Notes: generated by a model from the sequence alone, not told the origin. DNA of 64,000 nt from Flavobacterium sp. ov086 (GCF_900187965.1 NZ_FZNL01000020.1:59982-123981); one strand, 5' to 3'. Shown: positions 9,020 through 17,739, numbered from the stretch's first letter. Made by a program: numbers and translations.

Positions 9020-10081
9020 TTAATTATTTGATAGGATCACGGGTGTTCTGTTTTGTAGATTGATCTGACCTGAGGTGACTACCTTCTGTCCGGGACTTAA
9101 ACCTTCAAGTACTGCAATACGGCCATTGTATTGAGCTCCAACCTTGATGGGGCGTAAAATTGCCCTGCCTTGTTCGATGATATACACCGAGGCATCAGTG
9201 GTAGATTCCAGAAGCGCTTCACGGGGTATCAGCAGGGCGGTTTGAGGTTTGTTATTAGAGAAATTTATTTTTACAAAAGTACCTGATCTAAGGGGGGCTT
9301 CTTTGCTATTCTCAGCGGTAATCTCCACGGCATAGCTGTGCGCTGCGTCGGCCTGCGGGTTGATATAGGATACTTTACCCAGCCATTGTTTATCGGGATA
9401 TACCTCTGTTTGAAGTGTAGCTGTTTGTCCTTCTTTGATCTGGTATACTTCTGATTCGCTCAAGCTTACCGTTACTTTGATTCGCGATAGGTTTACAATG
9501 GTGGCTACCTGAGTTCCTGAGGTCACAAAGACACCTTCTTCTACAGGTCTTGAAGAAATTGTCCCGCTAATTGGGGCTTTTATGGCAGCATCTGAAATCT
9601 GGCGCTCCAGTTGTGAGGAGCGGTTGATGGCCTCGGTGTAATTCTGGCGTATTTCTTCCACTTTTTCCCTGGTGGCAGCATTTCCTTCAAGGAGTTCACT
9701 GTAGGTCTGCAGATCACGTTTGAGTTTGGCGGCACTGGACTGTGATTTTTGAAGATCCAATTGCAGGAGTCTTGTATCAATGCGTCCCAATAGCTGTCCC
9801 TGTTGTACCTGTGTTCCGAGTTCAAAATTTAGTTTTAGAACATTTCCGCTGGCTGTAGCCAGTGCTGTAGCCTGTTTATAAGGAGCGAGTTCTCCTGTTT
9901 TTAGAAGGGTGCTCTGAAGGGTTTCCCGGACAACGGTGGCTGCTGTAACAGGGATAGCAGTAGGTTTTGCAGCTATAGGGCTGTTGCGTTTATCGATAGT
10001 ATTCTTGTTGGAGGCGAGCCTGAAAACAATCAGGACAATAAGTCCTAATACGACTAAGGCAATAATTGATTTTTTCTTCAT
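9020..10081 (-). CDS. RND efflux periplasmic adaptor (membrane fusion protein)
   Basis: A 353-residue MFP that joins the inner-membrane pump to the outer-membrane channel. It has an N-terminal signal-anchor (ALVVLGLIVLIVFRLA), a split lipoyl domain (GNVLKLNFELGTQVQQGQLL before and IKAPISGTISS after the hairpin), a coiled-coil hairpin at about residues 105-165, and barrel plus membrane-proximal domains to the end. The gene sits five bases downstream of the TolC-like gene and five upstream of the permease, so one transcript is near certain. Confidence 0.95.
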   Translation of the reverse strand: MKKKSIIALVVLGLIVLIVFRLASNKNTIDKRNSPIAAKPTAIPVTAATVVRETLQSTLLKTGELAPYKQATALATASGNVLKLNFELGTQVQQGQLLGRIDTRLLQLDLQKSQSSAAKLKRDLQTYSELLEGNAATREKVEEIRQNYTEAINRSSQLERQISDAAIKAPISGTISSRPVEEGVFVTSGTQVATIVNLSRIKVTVSLSESEVYQIKEGQTATLQTEVYPDKQWLGKVSYINPQADAAHSYAVEITAENSKEAPLRSGTFVKINFSNNKPQTALLIPREALLESTTDASVYIIEQGRAILRPIKVGAQYNGRIAVLEGLSPGQKVVTSGQINLQNRTPVILSNN

Positions 10082-10086
10082 GGTGT

Positions 10087-11406
10087 TTAAAGTGAATTGT
10101 AAAAATTTTGCAATGTACCGGCTGCTTTCTCAAGATCGATGCGTGCCAGATAATAGTTATAGAGGGAACTCAGATAGGTGAGCTGGGATTGCTTGAGTGC
10201 ATTTTGAGTAGTGATCCAATCGGTAAGGTCTGTGGTTCCTTTTTGAAACTGTAGGTCTGTCACCCCTAAAACCGACTGGGCAAGGGTAACATTACGCTGA
10301 TCATTCTCGACATTGGCCTGTGCTTGCTGGAGTTTTGTTTGGGCATTATTGAATTCCATTTTGTACTGGTCGTGAATAAGTTTTAGATTTTCTTCCGAGT
10401 TCAGGCGCTGGATATCCGCCTGACGGTATCGGGCGCTTCGTTTATAGAAATCCAGGGTCTGGATGGTCAGTTTAAGACCTACGGCTGAGAAAGGATTCAA
10501 CTCATTGTAAGATTGTTTAAGGTCATCTCCAAATCCCACAGCGCCATAACGAGCGTAGGCCGTAAGGGTTGGAAGCGCCTCGGCTCTGATGGTTTTTTGT
10601 TTTATTTCTTTGAGTCGGACATCAAGTTCCGCCAGGCGGTAATCTGTGCGTTCAGGAGCTGAGAATTCCCCTTTATATTCCAGTGCCAGATGTCCCGGGA
10701 CAACGGTATCCACCTGAAGGGGTGTGCTGAGGGGGTATCCCATCTCGAATTTTAGTTCATTATGAGCCAGTTCGAGATTGCTTTGGGCTACTCTTTTCTG
10801 AGACAGGCTGTTGTTGTAATCCACCTGTATTTTATCGAGGTCTTTTTGCAGTGTTACGCCTTTGCTTACCCTGAGCCTTAGGATATCAATCTGTTTTTGA
10901 TAGGTGTCGAGATTGTATTGTATAAGTTCAAGCTGCTGGCGGTAGATAAAGATATCGAGATAGGCAGTGGTGATATTGTATATAATGGATTCGCGTGACT
11001 GCTGGGCATTAAGCTCGGCCTGCTGGCGGTTGTATTTATTGGCTCTGAGGCCTGTAAGCATTGACTGGTTGTAGATGACCTGATCGAGCTGGGCGGTGGC
11101 ATTGGTACTGTATTGCTTGGAAAGACTCACCCTTAAGTCCTTATCGCCAAATATCCCCGCAGGGATTATGGTTTGTTGGAGTTTGAGGTTGTCATCGAGT
11201 GTTGAACTCAGGCTCACCCGTGGCAGATAGTCTGCAAGCGCTTCACGGGCTCTGGCATCGGCGGCAATTTTCTCGTTGGCATAAATGGTATTGTTGTGGT
11301 TGTGTACAAGTCCATATTCAATGGACTGTTTTAGGTTCCAGGAATCCTGTGCTGAGATATTCCAACTCAGGAAAATCAGAAGGGCAGTATAGATAATTTT
11401 GCTCAT
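10087..11406 (-). CDS. TolC-family outer-membrane efflux channel
   Basis: About 439 residues with a signal peptide (MSKIIYTALLIFLSWNISAQ) and two repeated OEP domains of long alpha-helices, rich in Gln, Leu and Asn and with a duplicated layout (for example LEQLRLRV-type heptads around 160-210 and 355-420). The start at 11406 gives the clean signal peptide; an in-frame ATG at 11439 would add 11 residues. It is the first gene of the efflux operon, ahead of adaptor and permease. A gene order with the channel first is common in Bacteroidota. Confidence 0.92.
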   Translation of the reverse strand: MSKIIYTALLIFLSWNISAQDSWNLKQSIEYGLVHNHNNTIYANEKIAADARAREALADYLPRVSLSSTLDDNLKLQQTIIPAGIFGDKDLRVSLSKQYSTNATAQLDQVIYNQSMLTGLRANKYNRQQAELNAQQSRESIIYNITTAYLDIFIYRQQLELIQYNLDTYQKQIDILRLRVSKGVTLQKDLDKIQVDYNNSLSQKRVAQSNLELAHNELKFEMGYPLSTPLQVDTVVPGHLALEYKGEFSAPERTDYRLAELDVRLKEIKQKTIRAEALPTLTAYARYGAVGFGDDLKQSYNELNPFSAVGLKLTIQTLDFYKRSARYRQADIQRLNSEENLKLIHDQYKMEFNNAQTKLQQAQANVENDQRNVTLAQSVLGVTDLQFQKGTTDLTDWITTQNALKQSQLTYLSSLYNYYLARIDLEKAAGTLQNFYNSL

Positions 11407-11768
11407 AAAAAATAGTACTCTTGTCATTATGGCGACCAAAATACCTGTTTTAATAAGGCTTATTTAAGTTATTATACTAAATCCCCCTGTTCTTATACCA
11501 ACTTGTTTTCCCTGCTGATATTAAAAAAGCAGGTTGTTCAAAAAAATAGAAGAGAGATAATTGAAAGAGAATTAAAATTCTGGATAAAAAAGGTTTTATT
11601 GATAGAATGAGCTATTGTTTTTTGCATCAACTGACATTGTTGTTTCATTAAAAAAGGGACTCTGTGGAGTCCCTTAAAAGAAATATTGTTGTAATAGAAA
11701 GGTATAGATTTCAGGAATAAATCCTGTTTTTTATAATAGGGAAACTCAAAAGAAAGAACCGTTTGTCC
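11407..11768. other. Intergenic gap between efflux operon and DUF900 gene
   Basis: No gene is supported here. The right half holds the terminator of the DUF900 gene at 11654-11675. The left half must contain the promoter of the efflux operon, but no confident -33/-7 pair was found; TATTTTGG near 11435 is one base short of the -7 consensus. Confidence 0.5.
11654..11675 (-). terminator. Terminator of the DUF900 hydrolase gene
   Basis: A 9-bp stem (aagggactc / gagtccctt) around a TGTG loop. On the minus strand it is followed by a U-rich run, as expected downstream of the gene that ends at 11769. Confidence 0.75.
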
Positions 11769-13343
11769 TTATTCTAAAAAGAGCCAGTATGGAAGTAGAT
11801 TTTTTCTGACCTCACGGAGTCTGCGCTGGGCAGGATTCAGGTTTTTGGTGATTAGGTAAAAAAGGTCGGTTAACAGTAGTTTGCTTTCGAATATATATCC
11901 GTGAGAGTTAGATGCTTCTATATTTGAAGCCTCTATTGTATCGATATCAGGATCCACAAATATGTCTTTTCCAATCTGTCCCAGTCTAAGGCGACCGCGT
12001 CTTCCCCAGCTTGAAACGCCCAAGGCATAGTCGTGATCTGAAGCATAAATTGTTCTTCTGAGTCCGATATTTTTAAATTCGGGAAGAATGGTATTGCGGA
12101 ATTCTTCCTGATCAATATCTGATGCCCCGAGAATAAGCTGGTGGATTTTATCAAGGTGTTCCTGCATGGAAGCATCGCGCTGAAGTGAGTTGAGCGAGAG
12201 CGTAGTGACAAGGGTCCCCATGCTATGGGCTATGATATGAAGCTGTTCCAATTCGGTATTAAGCATAATATTTCGCAGAAATTCTTCCAAGGCAGGAGAA
12301 CTGCTTCTGGCTTTTGCTTCGTCGCTAAAATAATCTGGGATATTGGCCCCTGAAGGCCAACTGAAAAATCCTGAAAGTCCATCAAAGGGAAGATCCCATG
12401 CCAATTGGGCGGTTCTTCTGGCAGCATCTTCAAAGGAATTGTTGTAGCCGTGGATAAAGAGCAATGCACTTTTCTCCGGGGTCTTTTTAAGAGCTGTATT
12501 AAATTGCGCCAGAAAATCAATTCTTTCGATGGGCAAGATACTTTTTATGGTGACATGTTTGGCATCATTCTCAGGAAGATTCCATAGGATAATACGCGTG
12601 GGACGTTCCAATTCCCCCTGAACATGTCCTTTGGGAATACTGACCTCACATTGGCCAAACTCAAGTTGGCTGGTTTGTGTTCCATAATTCTGTTTCTGAT
12701 CTGTTTTATTGAGTGCATTTCTGTTAGTTCCGTAGAAAAGGGTGATTTTTCCACCCTGCTCTTGTTTTGAAGGGAAAGCTTTTATTTCAGTTGCTATGTT
12801 ATGGTTGTACTCTGTATATTTCCAATTTTCCTCTACAACGGGCATAAGGTCATAGATTCTCTGTAGCCTTGTGCCGAATTGCTTCTCTATGGTGTTTAAT
12901 TCTCTTGCTGTGAGTGTCTGAATTTCTTTGTCATGCTGGAAAACAGGAACTTCAATATCTTTTAAACTGCTTTCCTTTATCCAGTTTACGACAATTTTTA
13001 CTGTGGTTTGATCTGTAATTTCTCTGGTGGCTACAAATCCAATCCTATCAATTTTCTGATCTTCCACTCCAAAGATTCTGTCCATTGGCAGGATATTCTT
13101 GCTTTGTATAATGGCTTTGGCGAGGTCTTTTATCTGGTTGGTATTGCCATCTGGTTTTGCCTGGGCTACTTGAATGACCATGTCATTTTTTGACTGGGAC
13201 ATAGTGTCTACTAATGCATCCCATTTGAATATAATTTCACTGCTTTGATCTAAATTTATGGTTTGTTTAAACTCTGTTTCTTTTAACTGTATGGCATAAT
13301 AGTGTCCGTTAGGACGCTCAAGAGGTATTAAGGACTGGCTCAT
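11769..13343 (-). CDS. Alpha/beta hydrolase of the DUF900 family
   Basis: A 524-residue protein without signal peptide. Residues from about 200 to 450 form a DUF900-type alpha/beta hydrolase: ITLFYGTNRN opening, LLFIHGYNNSF near 295 (oxyanion loop) and nucleophile elbow AHSMG with Ser374; ASDHDYAL near 435 may supply the catalytic Asp/His. Residues 1-190 are a separate, unrecognised N-terminal domain. DUF900 enzymes are serine hydrolases of unknown substrate. It ends the island's GC-richer cargo block and has its own terminator. It may accompany the PRTRC operon upstream on the same strand, but a strong terminator separates them. Confidence 0.82.
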   Translation of the reverse strand: MSQSLIPLERPNGHYYAIQLKETEFKQTINLDQSSEIIFKWDALVDTMSQSKNDMVIQVAQAKPDGNTNQIKDLAKAIIQSKNILPMDRIFGVEDQKIDRIGFVATREITDQTTVKIVVNWIKESSLKDIEVPVFQHDKEIQTLTARELNTIEKQFGTRLQRIYDLMPVVEENWKYTEYNHNIATEIKAFPSKQEQGGKITLFYGTNRNALNKTDQKQNYGTQTSQLEFGQCEVSIPKGHVQGELERPTRIILWNLPENDAKHVTIKSILPIERIDFLAQFNTALKKTPEKSALLFIHGYNNSFEDAARRTAQLAWDLPFDGLSGFFSWPSGANIPDYFSDEAKARSSSPALEEFLRNIMLNTELEQLHIIAHSMGTLVTTLSLNSLQRDASMQEHLDKIHQLILGASDIDQEEFRNTILPEFKNIGLRRTIYASDHDYALGVSSWGRRGRLRLGQIGKDIFVDPDIDTIEASNIEASNSHGYIFESKLLLTDLFYLITKNLNPAQRRLREVRKNLLPYWLFLE

Positions 13344-13444
13344 AATTGGCTTGATTAGTAAAGTTTGAAAAGTACTAAATTAGGGAAAAATCTGATGCCT
13401 TTTAATTATTTTAATGTCTGAGAAAAGTTCAGATGCCTGAAAAA

Positions 13445-13480
13445 AAAAGCGCCGATTTTCAGCTGAAAATCGGCGCTTTT
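13445..13480. terminator. Terminator of the PRTRC operon
   Basis: A perfect 36-base palindrome (18-bp arms built on agcgccgattttcag), flanked by A and T runs, directly after the ThiF gene. It is strong in both directions and in particular ends the minus-strand PRTRC transcript. Confidence 0.85.
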
Positions 13481-13493
13481 ATGATTTGAAGCC

Positions 13494-14294
13494 TCAACAT
13501 TCAATTGGCTGTGAGCAGAGTGTTTTAAGATTCACAAAAAATCCTCTTTGTGGAGTCATTCCTTCACGAAATAGTTTCCACAAGAGTGATGCTCCCATAC
13601 AGGCGAGTGTAGCATTGATAAACAAATCCTGTTTTTCAAGTGCCTCGGCAAGGGAACAACTTGGTTCACTGTGGTCGTTTTGTCCTTGTAAGAGTTCATA
13701 AAATTCCTCAGTTATCATAGGCAGATTTGCTACTGTGTTGTACAATTTGGAAGAGGGCTGTTTGATATCGTTTATGGTGGCAAGCAGAGCCTGACCCGTA
13801 TTTTGGCTGTTGCCCATATCAAGCCAATAAAGGGATTTACTGCGCTGAAAGGTATCAGCATCCTTAATTTTTTCGAGTATCTGAGCGATCTCAAAACGTG
13901 CCGATATGGTATCCACACAGCTGATGTACAGGTTTGCCCTGCCTTTATTGGGTAAGGCTTCTATATTTTGAGTGTTAAACTGCTCAGAGACGGCTTTCCA
14001 TGAAGTTCCGAAAAAGCGATTGATTCGGTTGATGAGTGCCACGGATTTATAAAGCCCGAGTTCGGTATCGGCAAAGAGCTGTCTGCCCTGATTGGCAGGG
14101 GTTACTACATCATCATCGTATAGGCAGAGGTGCAGACCAGTATGCCCAAGGGCTATAAGGCTGTGATTCATTCGGGCAAGTTCTGTGAGCATTCGGCTTC
14201 CCGTACCACCAGCCCCAATTAGGTTTATTGTTATGGGATTGGTCGGGTTTATCAGGTAATTATCAGCAAAATGCATGGATTGGAGCGTGTTCAT
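13494..14294 (-). CDS. PRTRC system ThiF-family protein
   Basis: A 266-residue E1-like (ThiF/MoeB/HesA) protein. The nucleotide-binding loop is NLIGAGGTGSRMLTELARM near residue 25 (GxGGxGS), followed by the conserved acidic DDDVVTPANQGRQLF segment that fits the ATP/Mg site of E1 enzymes. Such enzymes adenylate the C-terminus of a small ubiquitin-like partner. In PRTRC (ParB-related, ThiF-related cassette) clusters the partner and role are not established. No clear catalytic cysteine motif is evident. It is the last gene of the operon and overlaps the protein B gene by four bases. Confidence 0.88.
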   Translation of the reverse strand: MNTLQSMHFADNYLINPTNPITINLIGAGGTGSRMLTELARMNHSLIALGHTGLHLCLYDDDVVTPANQGRQLFADTELGLYKSVALINRINRFFGTSWKAVSEQFNTQNIEALPNKGRANLYISCVDTISARFEIAQILEKIKDADTFQRSKSLYWLDMGNSQNTGQALLATINDIKQPSSKLYNTVANLPMITEEFYELLQGQNDHSEPSCSLAEALEKQDLFINATLACMGASLLWKLFREGMTPQRGFFVNLKTLCSQPIEC

Positions 14295-15004
14295 GCTAAG
14301 ATTTTTTGGAGGGTTAAACCATTTTTTAAAAGAGATTTTACAGGGAACTGTTTTTTACTGTTTATGAGTTTCTGCCACAGGGCAATAATATTTCCCTTTA
14401 CAGGACTTTTCTGCTCAATAAGGTGGCTGAAATAACTCTTAAAGAAATACTTCTGCCAAAGCTCTATAAAGCTTTCTAAATGAGTATCGGGTTCGATATT
14501 TATTTTTACCGTTCCCATGCAGACTTTCCCATCCTTGTAAAGATTGAAAAATGGGGCATGGCAAAGGGGAGTTTCTTCGCTGATATCCTTATCGAAATCC
14601 ATTGCATAAACCCAAAGGGCATTTTTGGAGGCTTTCCACAAGAGGGGCGGAATGGACGCTTTACCGTTTGGAATCCCGAGGTTTTCTACAAAAAATAAGT
14701 CGACCTTTTGGGCGGGAGTAAACCAAATGACAAAGCCATTAGGGTCTGTGTTTATATAAATAACATTTTTAGGAAGCAGACCTTTTGGTTTTAAAAAATT
14801 CCGCTTTAATTCCTGTGCCGTATCAAGGGATTTGGCTAGTGTGGTACTTTCCCGAAGCGAGAGCGGATGTGCATTTACGGGGTAGCCGTTTTTGTCCATG
14901 TCATAGCTTTCGACATAGATATTCTTGTCTGTGTTTTCCTGATACACCACAAAGGCTTTTACAGGATGGTATAGTTTTCCAAAATCAGGGGTTATGTCTT
15001 TCAT
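14291..15004 (-). CDS. PRTRC system protein B
   Basis: A 237-residue cytoplasmic protein recognised mainly by its place between F and ThiF and by segments typical of PRTRC protein B (IWFTPAQKVDLFF near residue 115, LWVYAMD and PFFNLYKDGKVCMGT further on). Its molecular role is unknown. In its C-terminal half it resembles E2-like partners of ThiF proteins in general terms only: the LWK / CMGT part would be where such a fold has its core; this is inference. It overlaps both neighbours by four bases (ATGA), so translation is coupled. Confidence 0.82.
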   Translation of the reverse strand: MKDITPDFGKLYHPVKAFVVYQENTDKNIYVESYDMDKNGYPVNAHPLSLRESTTLAKSLDTAQELKRNFLKPKGLLPKNVIYINTDPNGFVIWFTPAQKVDLFFVENLGIPNGKASIPPLLWKASKNALWVYAMDFDKDISEETPLCHAPFFNLYKDGKVCMGTVKINIEPDTHLESFIELWQKYFFKSYFSHLIEQKSPVKGNIIALWQKLINSKKQFPVKSLLKNGLTLQKILA

Positions 15005-16092
15005 GGGATTTGGTTTAAAAGGGTACAGAGGTCATTTATCAGCGGGAATATTTTATATTCAAAATCAAGTCCTTCCTGGCAGGGCTTGTTTTCATTATCA
15101 TAGACCTGAAACAGTAGAGGCTGCTGCATCTGGGAGCATTCATTGAACTCGTCGTTTACAGCCCTTTCGATGTTGTCGTAAAGCAGTCCCTGATTATCGG
15201 CTATAAAGGAAATATATTGCTCTGCCCTTATGATGCCCTGATCCTCTTCAAACTCTTCATTGGAGGTGTTTTGAAAGATGTTTGCATCGGGATACTGCTC
15301 AAAAAGGGCGAATGCTTTTTTGGCGATTCTCAGACATTCCTGCCCAAAATCATTACTTAAAGCAAAGCTTTCGATACGATCTTTAAAATGATTCAAATTA
15401 TAAAGGTTGTATATTTTTCTAAAGATGATATCTCCATAGTAGGAGGCTCTGTTTAATTCCTGTTGCATGGTTGTGAGTTCTTCTTTTTCCTCTTCTTCCC
15501 ACTCATCAAAAAACCAATCTTCGATACACTCATAATGATACCCCAAGGCGGTGTAGTCCTCCATATAATAGGGGATTCCTGCTATGTGGTACAGATAGGC
15601 AAAAACAGACAGAAGGAGCTGGACACTCTGCTTTTGCTTTTTGTCCTGCAAGAGCCTGTACAGGGGCAGGACAGGGATATAATACAGGGTGTTTCCGGTA
15701 TGGTAAACTGTTTTCCCTGCGAGTCTGACTCTCCCATCATCGTCCTGCACGATGGAGAGTTCGATGTCCTGCCCTGACGTCCCTAGTTTATTCTGAGCGT
15801 AATGATGCGCCAAAAGCACATTATAGGGATAGGGCTTGTTTACTGCTTCCAAACTATTGAGATTGTGCAGTTCTGTTAAGATGTCAAAGGATTCAAAAAA
15901 GCTTTTTTCTGCGGTTTTCTTATCAGGGAAAGCTGTACCCCGTTCAAAAAGAGGCAAAAAAGACTGTCTTAGAAAACCATCGGCAGAAGTTCCAAGGGAA
16001 CTGACTTTGCTTTGTTTGCCTGCACTTGCTCTGCATCGGGCAATCTGTCCATTTCTTTTACGAATTTTCCCAACTGTTGATATAATTTCCAT
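15001..16092 (-). CDS. PRTRC system protein F-like
   Basis: A protein of up to 363 residues with an acidic middle (EWEEEEKEELTTM) and many aromatic residues, no signal peptide or membrane helix. Its size and its position before B and ThiF fit PRTRC protein F; function is unknown. The start is doubtful. The first 40 or so codons read as Arg/Ser-rich sequence that looks out of frame and overlap a better-looking 58-residue gene at 15969-16145. The real start may be a non-ATG codon near 15960-15980, where no ATG exists in this frame. Confidence 0.7.
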   Translation of the reverse strand: MEIISTVGKIRKRNGQIARCRASAGKQSKVSSLGTSADGFLRQSFLPLFERGTAFPDKKTAEKSFFESFDILTELHNLNSLEAVNKPYPYNVLLAHHYAQNKLGTSGQDIELSIVQDDDGRVRLAGKTVYHTGNTLYYIPVLPLYRLLQDKKQKQSVQLLLSVFAYLYHIAGIPYYMEDYTALGYHYECIEDWFFDEWEEEEKEELTTMQQELNRASYYGDIIFRKIYNLYNLNHFKDRIESFALSNDFGQECLRIAKKAFALFEQYPDANIFQNTSNEEFEEDQGIIRAEQYISFIADNQGLLYDNIERAVNDEFNECSQMQQPLLFQVYDNENKPCQEGLDFEYKIFPLINDLCTLLNQIP

Positions 16093-16145
16093 TGTCTTTT
16101 GTTTTTGGGCAGAATGATACTGCCTGTTATGGCTTTATTTTTCAT
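15969..16145 (-). CDS. 58-residue PRTRC-operon protein overlapping F
   Basis: An ATG at 16145, four bases after the protein C stop codon, opens a 58-residue frame beginning MKNKAITGSIILPKNKRQW and ending LELLPMVF. Its composition (balanced Lys, Leu, Glu and Gln; a helical KLYQQLGKFVKEMDRL stretch) looks more like a protein than the same bases read in the F frame. It fits exactly in the gap between C and F, so it is probably a real member of the operon. The family was not recognised. It overlaps the annotated F start by 124 bases. Confidence 0.55.
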   Translation of the reverse strand: MKNKAITGSIILPKNKRQWKLYQQLGKFVKEMDRLPDAEQVQANKAKSVPLELLPMVF

Positions 16146-16149
16146 GGTT

Positions 16150-16368
16150 TTATCCTTTAGTTCCAATCTGCAGAACGAACTTATACTGCAGGGCATCATC
16201 AGCAATTACAGGTCCTTCAATAGAGGCTGTTGTAAGGATTGGATAGGTCTGAGCATAAAAATTCAGTACCGCCTCGGGGCTGAATGTTTCTGAGGGGTCG
16301 GCAAGCTCTATGTCCTGCTGTTTGTCTTTAAAAGAGAAAACTCTTTTCAGAGGTGTTGTAATTAACAT
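16150..16368 (-). CDS. PRTRC system protein C
   Basis: A 72-residue protein with the protein C pattern: RVFSFKDKQQDIELADP then TFSPEAVLNFYAQTYPILTTASIEGP and a C-terminal LQYKFVLQIGTKG. The family is short, all-in-one and probably a ubiquitin-like or beta-grasp-type partner for ThiF in the cluster, though it ends in GTKG rather than a plain GG; that role is inference. Its start overlaps the end of the E gene by seven bases. Confidence 0.85.
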   Translation of the reverse strand: MLITTPLKRVFSFKDKQQDIELADPSETFSPEAVLNFYAQTYPILTTASIEGPVIADDALQYKFVLQIGTKG

Positions 16369-16901
16369 GGTTCTTCTTTTTTAGGTTCATTGAATAAATC
16401 AGGGGCGAACTGATTGGAAAGTTCCATTCTGCGTTCCCGAATCAGCTGTGCATATTCGGGATATGCTTCCACGGTAGGCACTTTCATCCAAGCCTCACGG
16501 TGTTTTCCTTCGGCTTCAAGTTCGTCCACTTTTTTCATGGCTTCTTCGTACTTTTTCTGCTTGTCGGAGATTTGTTTGTCTTCTTTGCCCAAGGTTTCTT
16601 TGTGCATCTGTGAAGAAGCTTTGGCAGATTCTTTTTGTTTTAGGAACTGCTCCATATTGGTAAAGAGCTGTGCGGTTTCTCTAACAGGCTCAACGATAGT
16701 TCCAAAGAATCCTGCATCGAGTTCCTGAGCCGTTCCACGGAGCAGGATAGGAGGCACTTTTTTGCGGGCATCGTCCCCGACTTTTGGGTTGTGGAAGAGT
16801 ACCGATACAATTAATGTATCGGTGTCTTGCTTTGCTATGCTTATTGTCCAGTCCCCTGCAACTCCAAGGGCTAGGATGGATTTAAAAAAATTGGTTTCCA
16901 T
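16362..16901 (-). CDS. PRTRC system protein E
   Basis: A 179-residue cytoplasmic protein. The first 85 residues are the family core (FKSILALGVAGDWTISIAK, PPILLRGTAQELDAGFF). Residues 85-145 are a charged coiled coil rich in Lys and Glu. The end (NQFAPDLFNEPKKEE) matches the usual PRTRC E tail. Role unknown. It begins the tight E-C-58 aa-F-B-ThiF string; the cluster's ParB-like and protein D members are not seen in this window. Confidence 0.85.
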   Translation of the reverse strand: METNFFKSILALGVAGDWTISIAKQDTDTLIVSVLFHNPKVGDDARKKVPPILLRGTAQELDAGFFGTIVEPVRETAQLFTNMEQFLKQKESAKASSQMHKETLGKEDKQISDKQKKYEEAMKKVDELEAEGKHREAWMKVPTVEAYPEYAQLIRERRMELSNQFAPDLFNEPKKEEPC

Positions 16902-16936
16902 GATGTCTTATTTCTTTAGTTTACTTTAACTTCAAG

Positions 16937-17299
16937 TCAATTCTCAAACACGCTACAATAGATATTGTAACAGTACTCTTCAAAGCAGAGCCAACACATA
17001 AAGGTGTAATGCGGGCTTTCATAACGGTTTGTAACTGGCTCTCCAAAGGAATCTTCCAAGTCTTTTCGAATATCTTCCAAATCATCAAGATGTTTGATGT
17101 AAAAGGCTTTACAATCAGAGTGATAGATGAACTCACTTATCATTCCACTTACACAGCCACCTTGTTGTAAGTCTTCCAAGAAAGATTTTAACTGCGCTTT
17201 CTTTTTGCCGTTGTAACCCTCCATATTGTTTAGAATTATTTCGTTAAAGACCTGACTTACTTCGTAGTCTCGGTAGGCTGATTTTTCAAAGGCTTTCAT
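16937..17299 (-). CDS. Unknown protein of mobile elements (DUF7222-like)
   Basis: About 120 residues, not a family I can name with certainty; it resembles small proteins seen next to ssb in Bacteroidota plasmids and conjugative elements (DUF7222 label, from memory). It starts MKAFEKSAYRDYEVSQVFNE and is rich in Cys near the end (CWLCFEEYCYNIYC). An in-frame ATG at 17347 overlaps the ssb stop codon and would add 16 basic residues. It sits between ssb and PRTRC E on the same strand, so it is part of that operon. Confidence 0.65.
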   Translation of the reverse strand: MKAFEKSAYRDYEVSQVFNEIILNNMEGYNGKKKAQLKSFLEDLQQGGCVSGMISEFIYHSDCKAFYIKHLDDLEDIRKDLEDSFGEPVTNRYESPHYTFMCWLCFEEYCYNIYCSVFEN

Positions 17300-17346
17300 A
17301 CTGATAATTTTTTGGCGTTTATAATTTTTTAAAATGAACAAAGGCA

Positions 17347-17739
17347 TTAAAACGGCAGATCGTCGGGGTCTTCCATTGTTTTTTGCTGTGTGGTACTGCT
17401 TTGAGTATTCTCAGCATCCTGTACTTTTTTGGCAAAGACCAAAATCTTTAGATTATTGATGTGAAAGGTCAAAGTCCCCAAAGCTCTGCCATCAGACGAA
17501 GCGTAGACACTCAGACCAATACGCCCGAAAAGCTGAACGAGCGCCCCTTTTTTTAGCCACTGAGCCGATTTGGCATTTAGCCAATACGAACAATCGATAT
17601 AGGTTACAATTTCTTTATACTCACTGCTTCCTTTGGGTTTGTAAGAGTCATTGATGGCAATGGAGAAATTAACTACCTGTTTGTCATTGGCTACTTTATG
17701 CACGGTGGCATCTTTTGTAATACGTCCTGTGATTTCCAT
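17347..17739 (-). CDS. ssb: Single-stranded DNA-binding protein, plasmid type
   Basis: A 130-residue OB-fold protein: MEITGRITKDATVHKVANDK at the start, the VNFSIAIND strand, and YIDCSYWLNAKSAQWL with the aromatic residues that stack on DNA. It ends in DDLPF, the acidic tip that recruits partner proteins. It is shorter than chromosomal Ssb and lacks the usual RNAxWxN-type N-terminal region of housekeeping copies, so it is an element-encoded second Ssb. It is the first gene of the minus-strand operon that continues into PRTRC genes, and it follows a GC-rich structured leader. Confidence 0.9.
   Translation of the reverse strand: MEITGRITKDATVHKVANDKQVVNFSIAINDSYKPKGSSEYKEIVTYIDCSYWLNAKSAQWLKKGALVQLFGRIGLSVYASSDGRALGTLTFHINNLKILVFAKKVQDAENTQSSTTQQKTMEDPDDLPF

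Noticed and set aside
16921..17136. 71-codon minus-strand frame next to the ssb-linked unknown gene
   Set aside because: Out-of-frame reading of the gene at 16937-17299, with no start context or family.
11769..17739. Prophage origin of the island's middle part
   Set aside because: No capsid, tail, terminase, holin or phage repressor genes are seen; ssb and PRTRC genes are typical of plasmid-like and conjugative elements.
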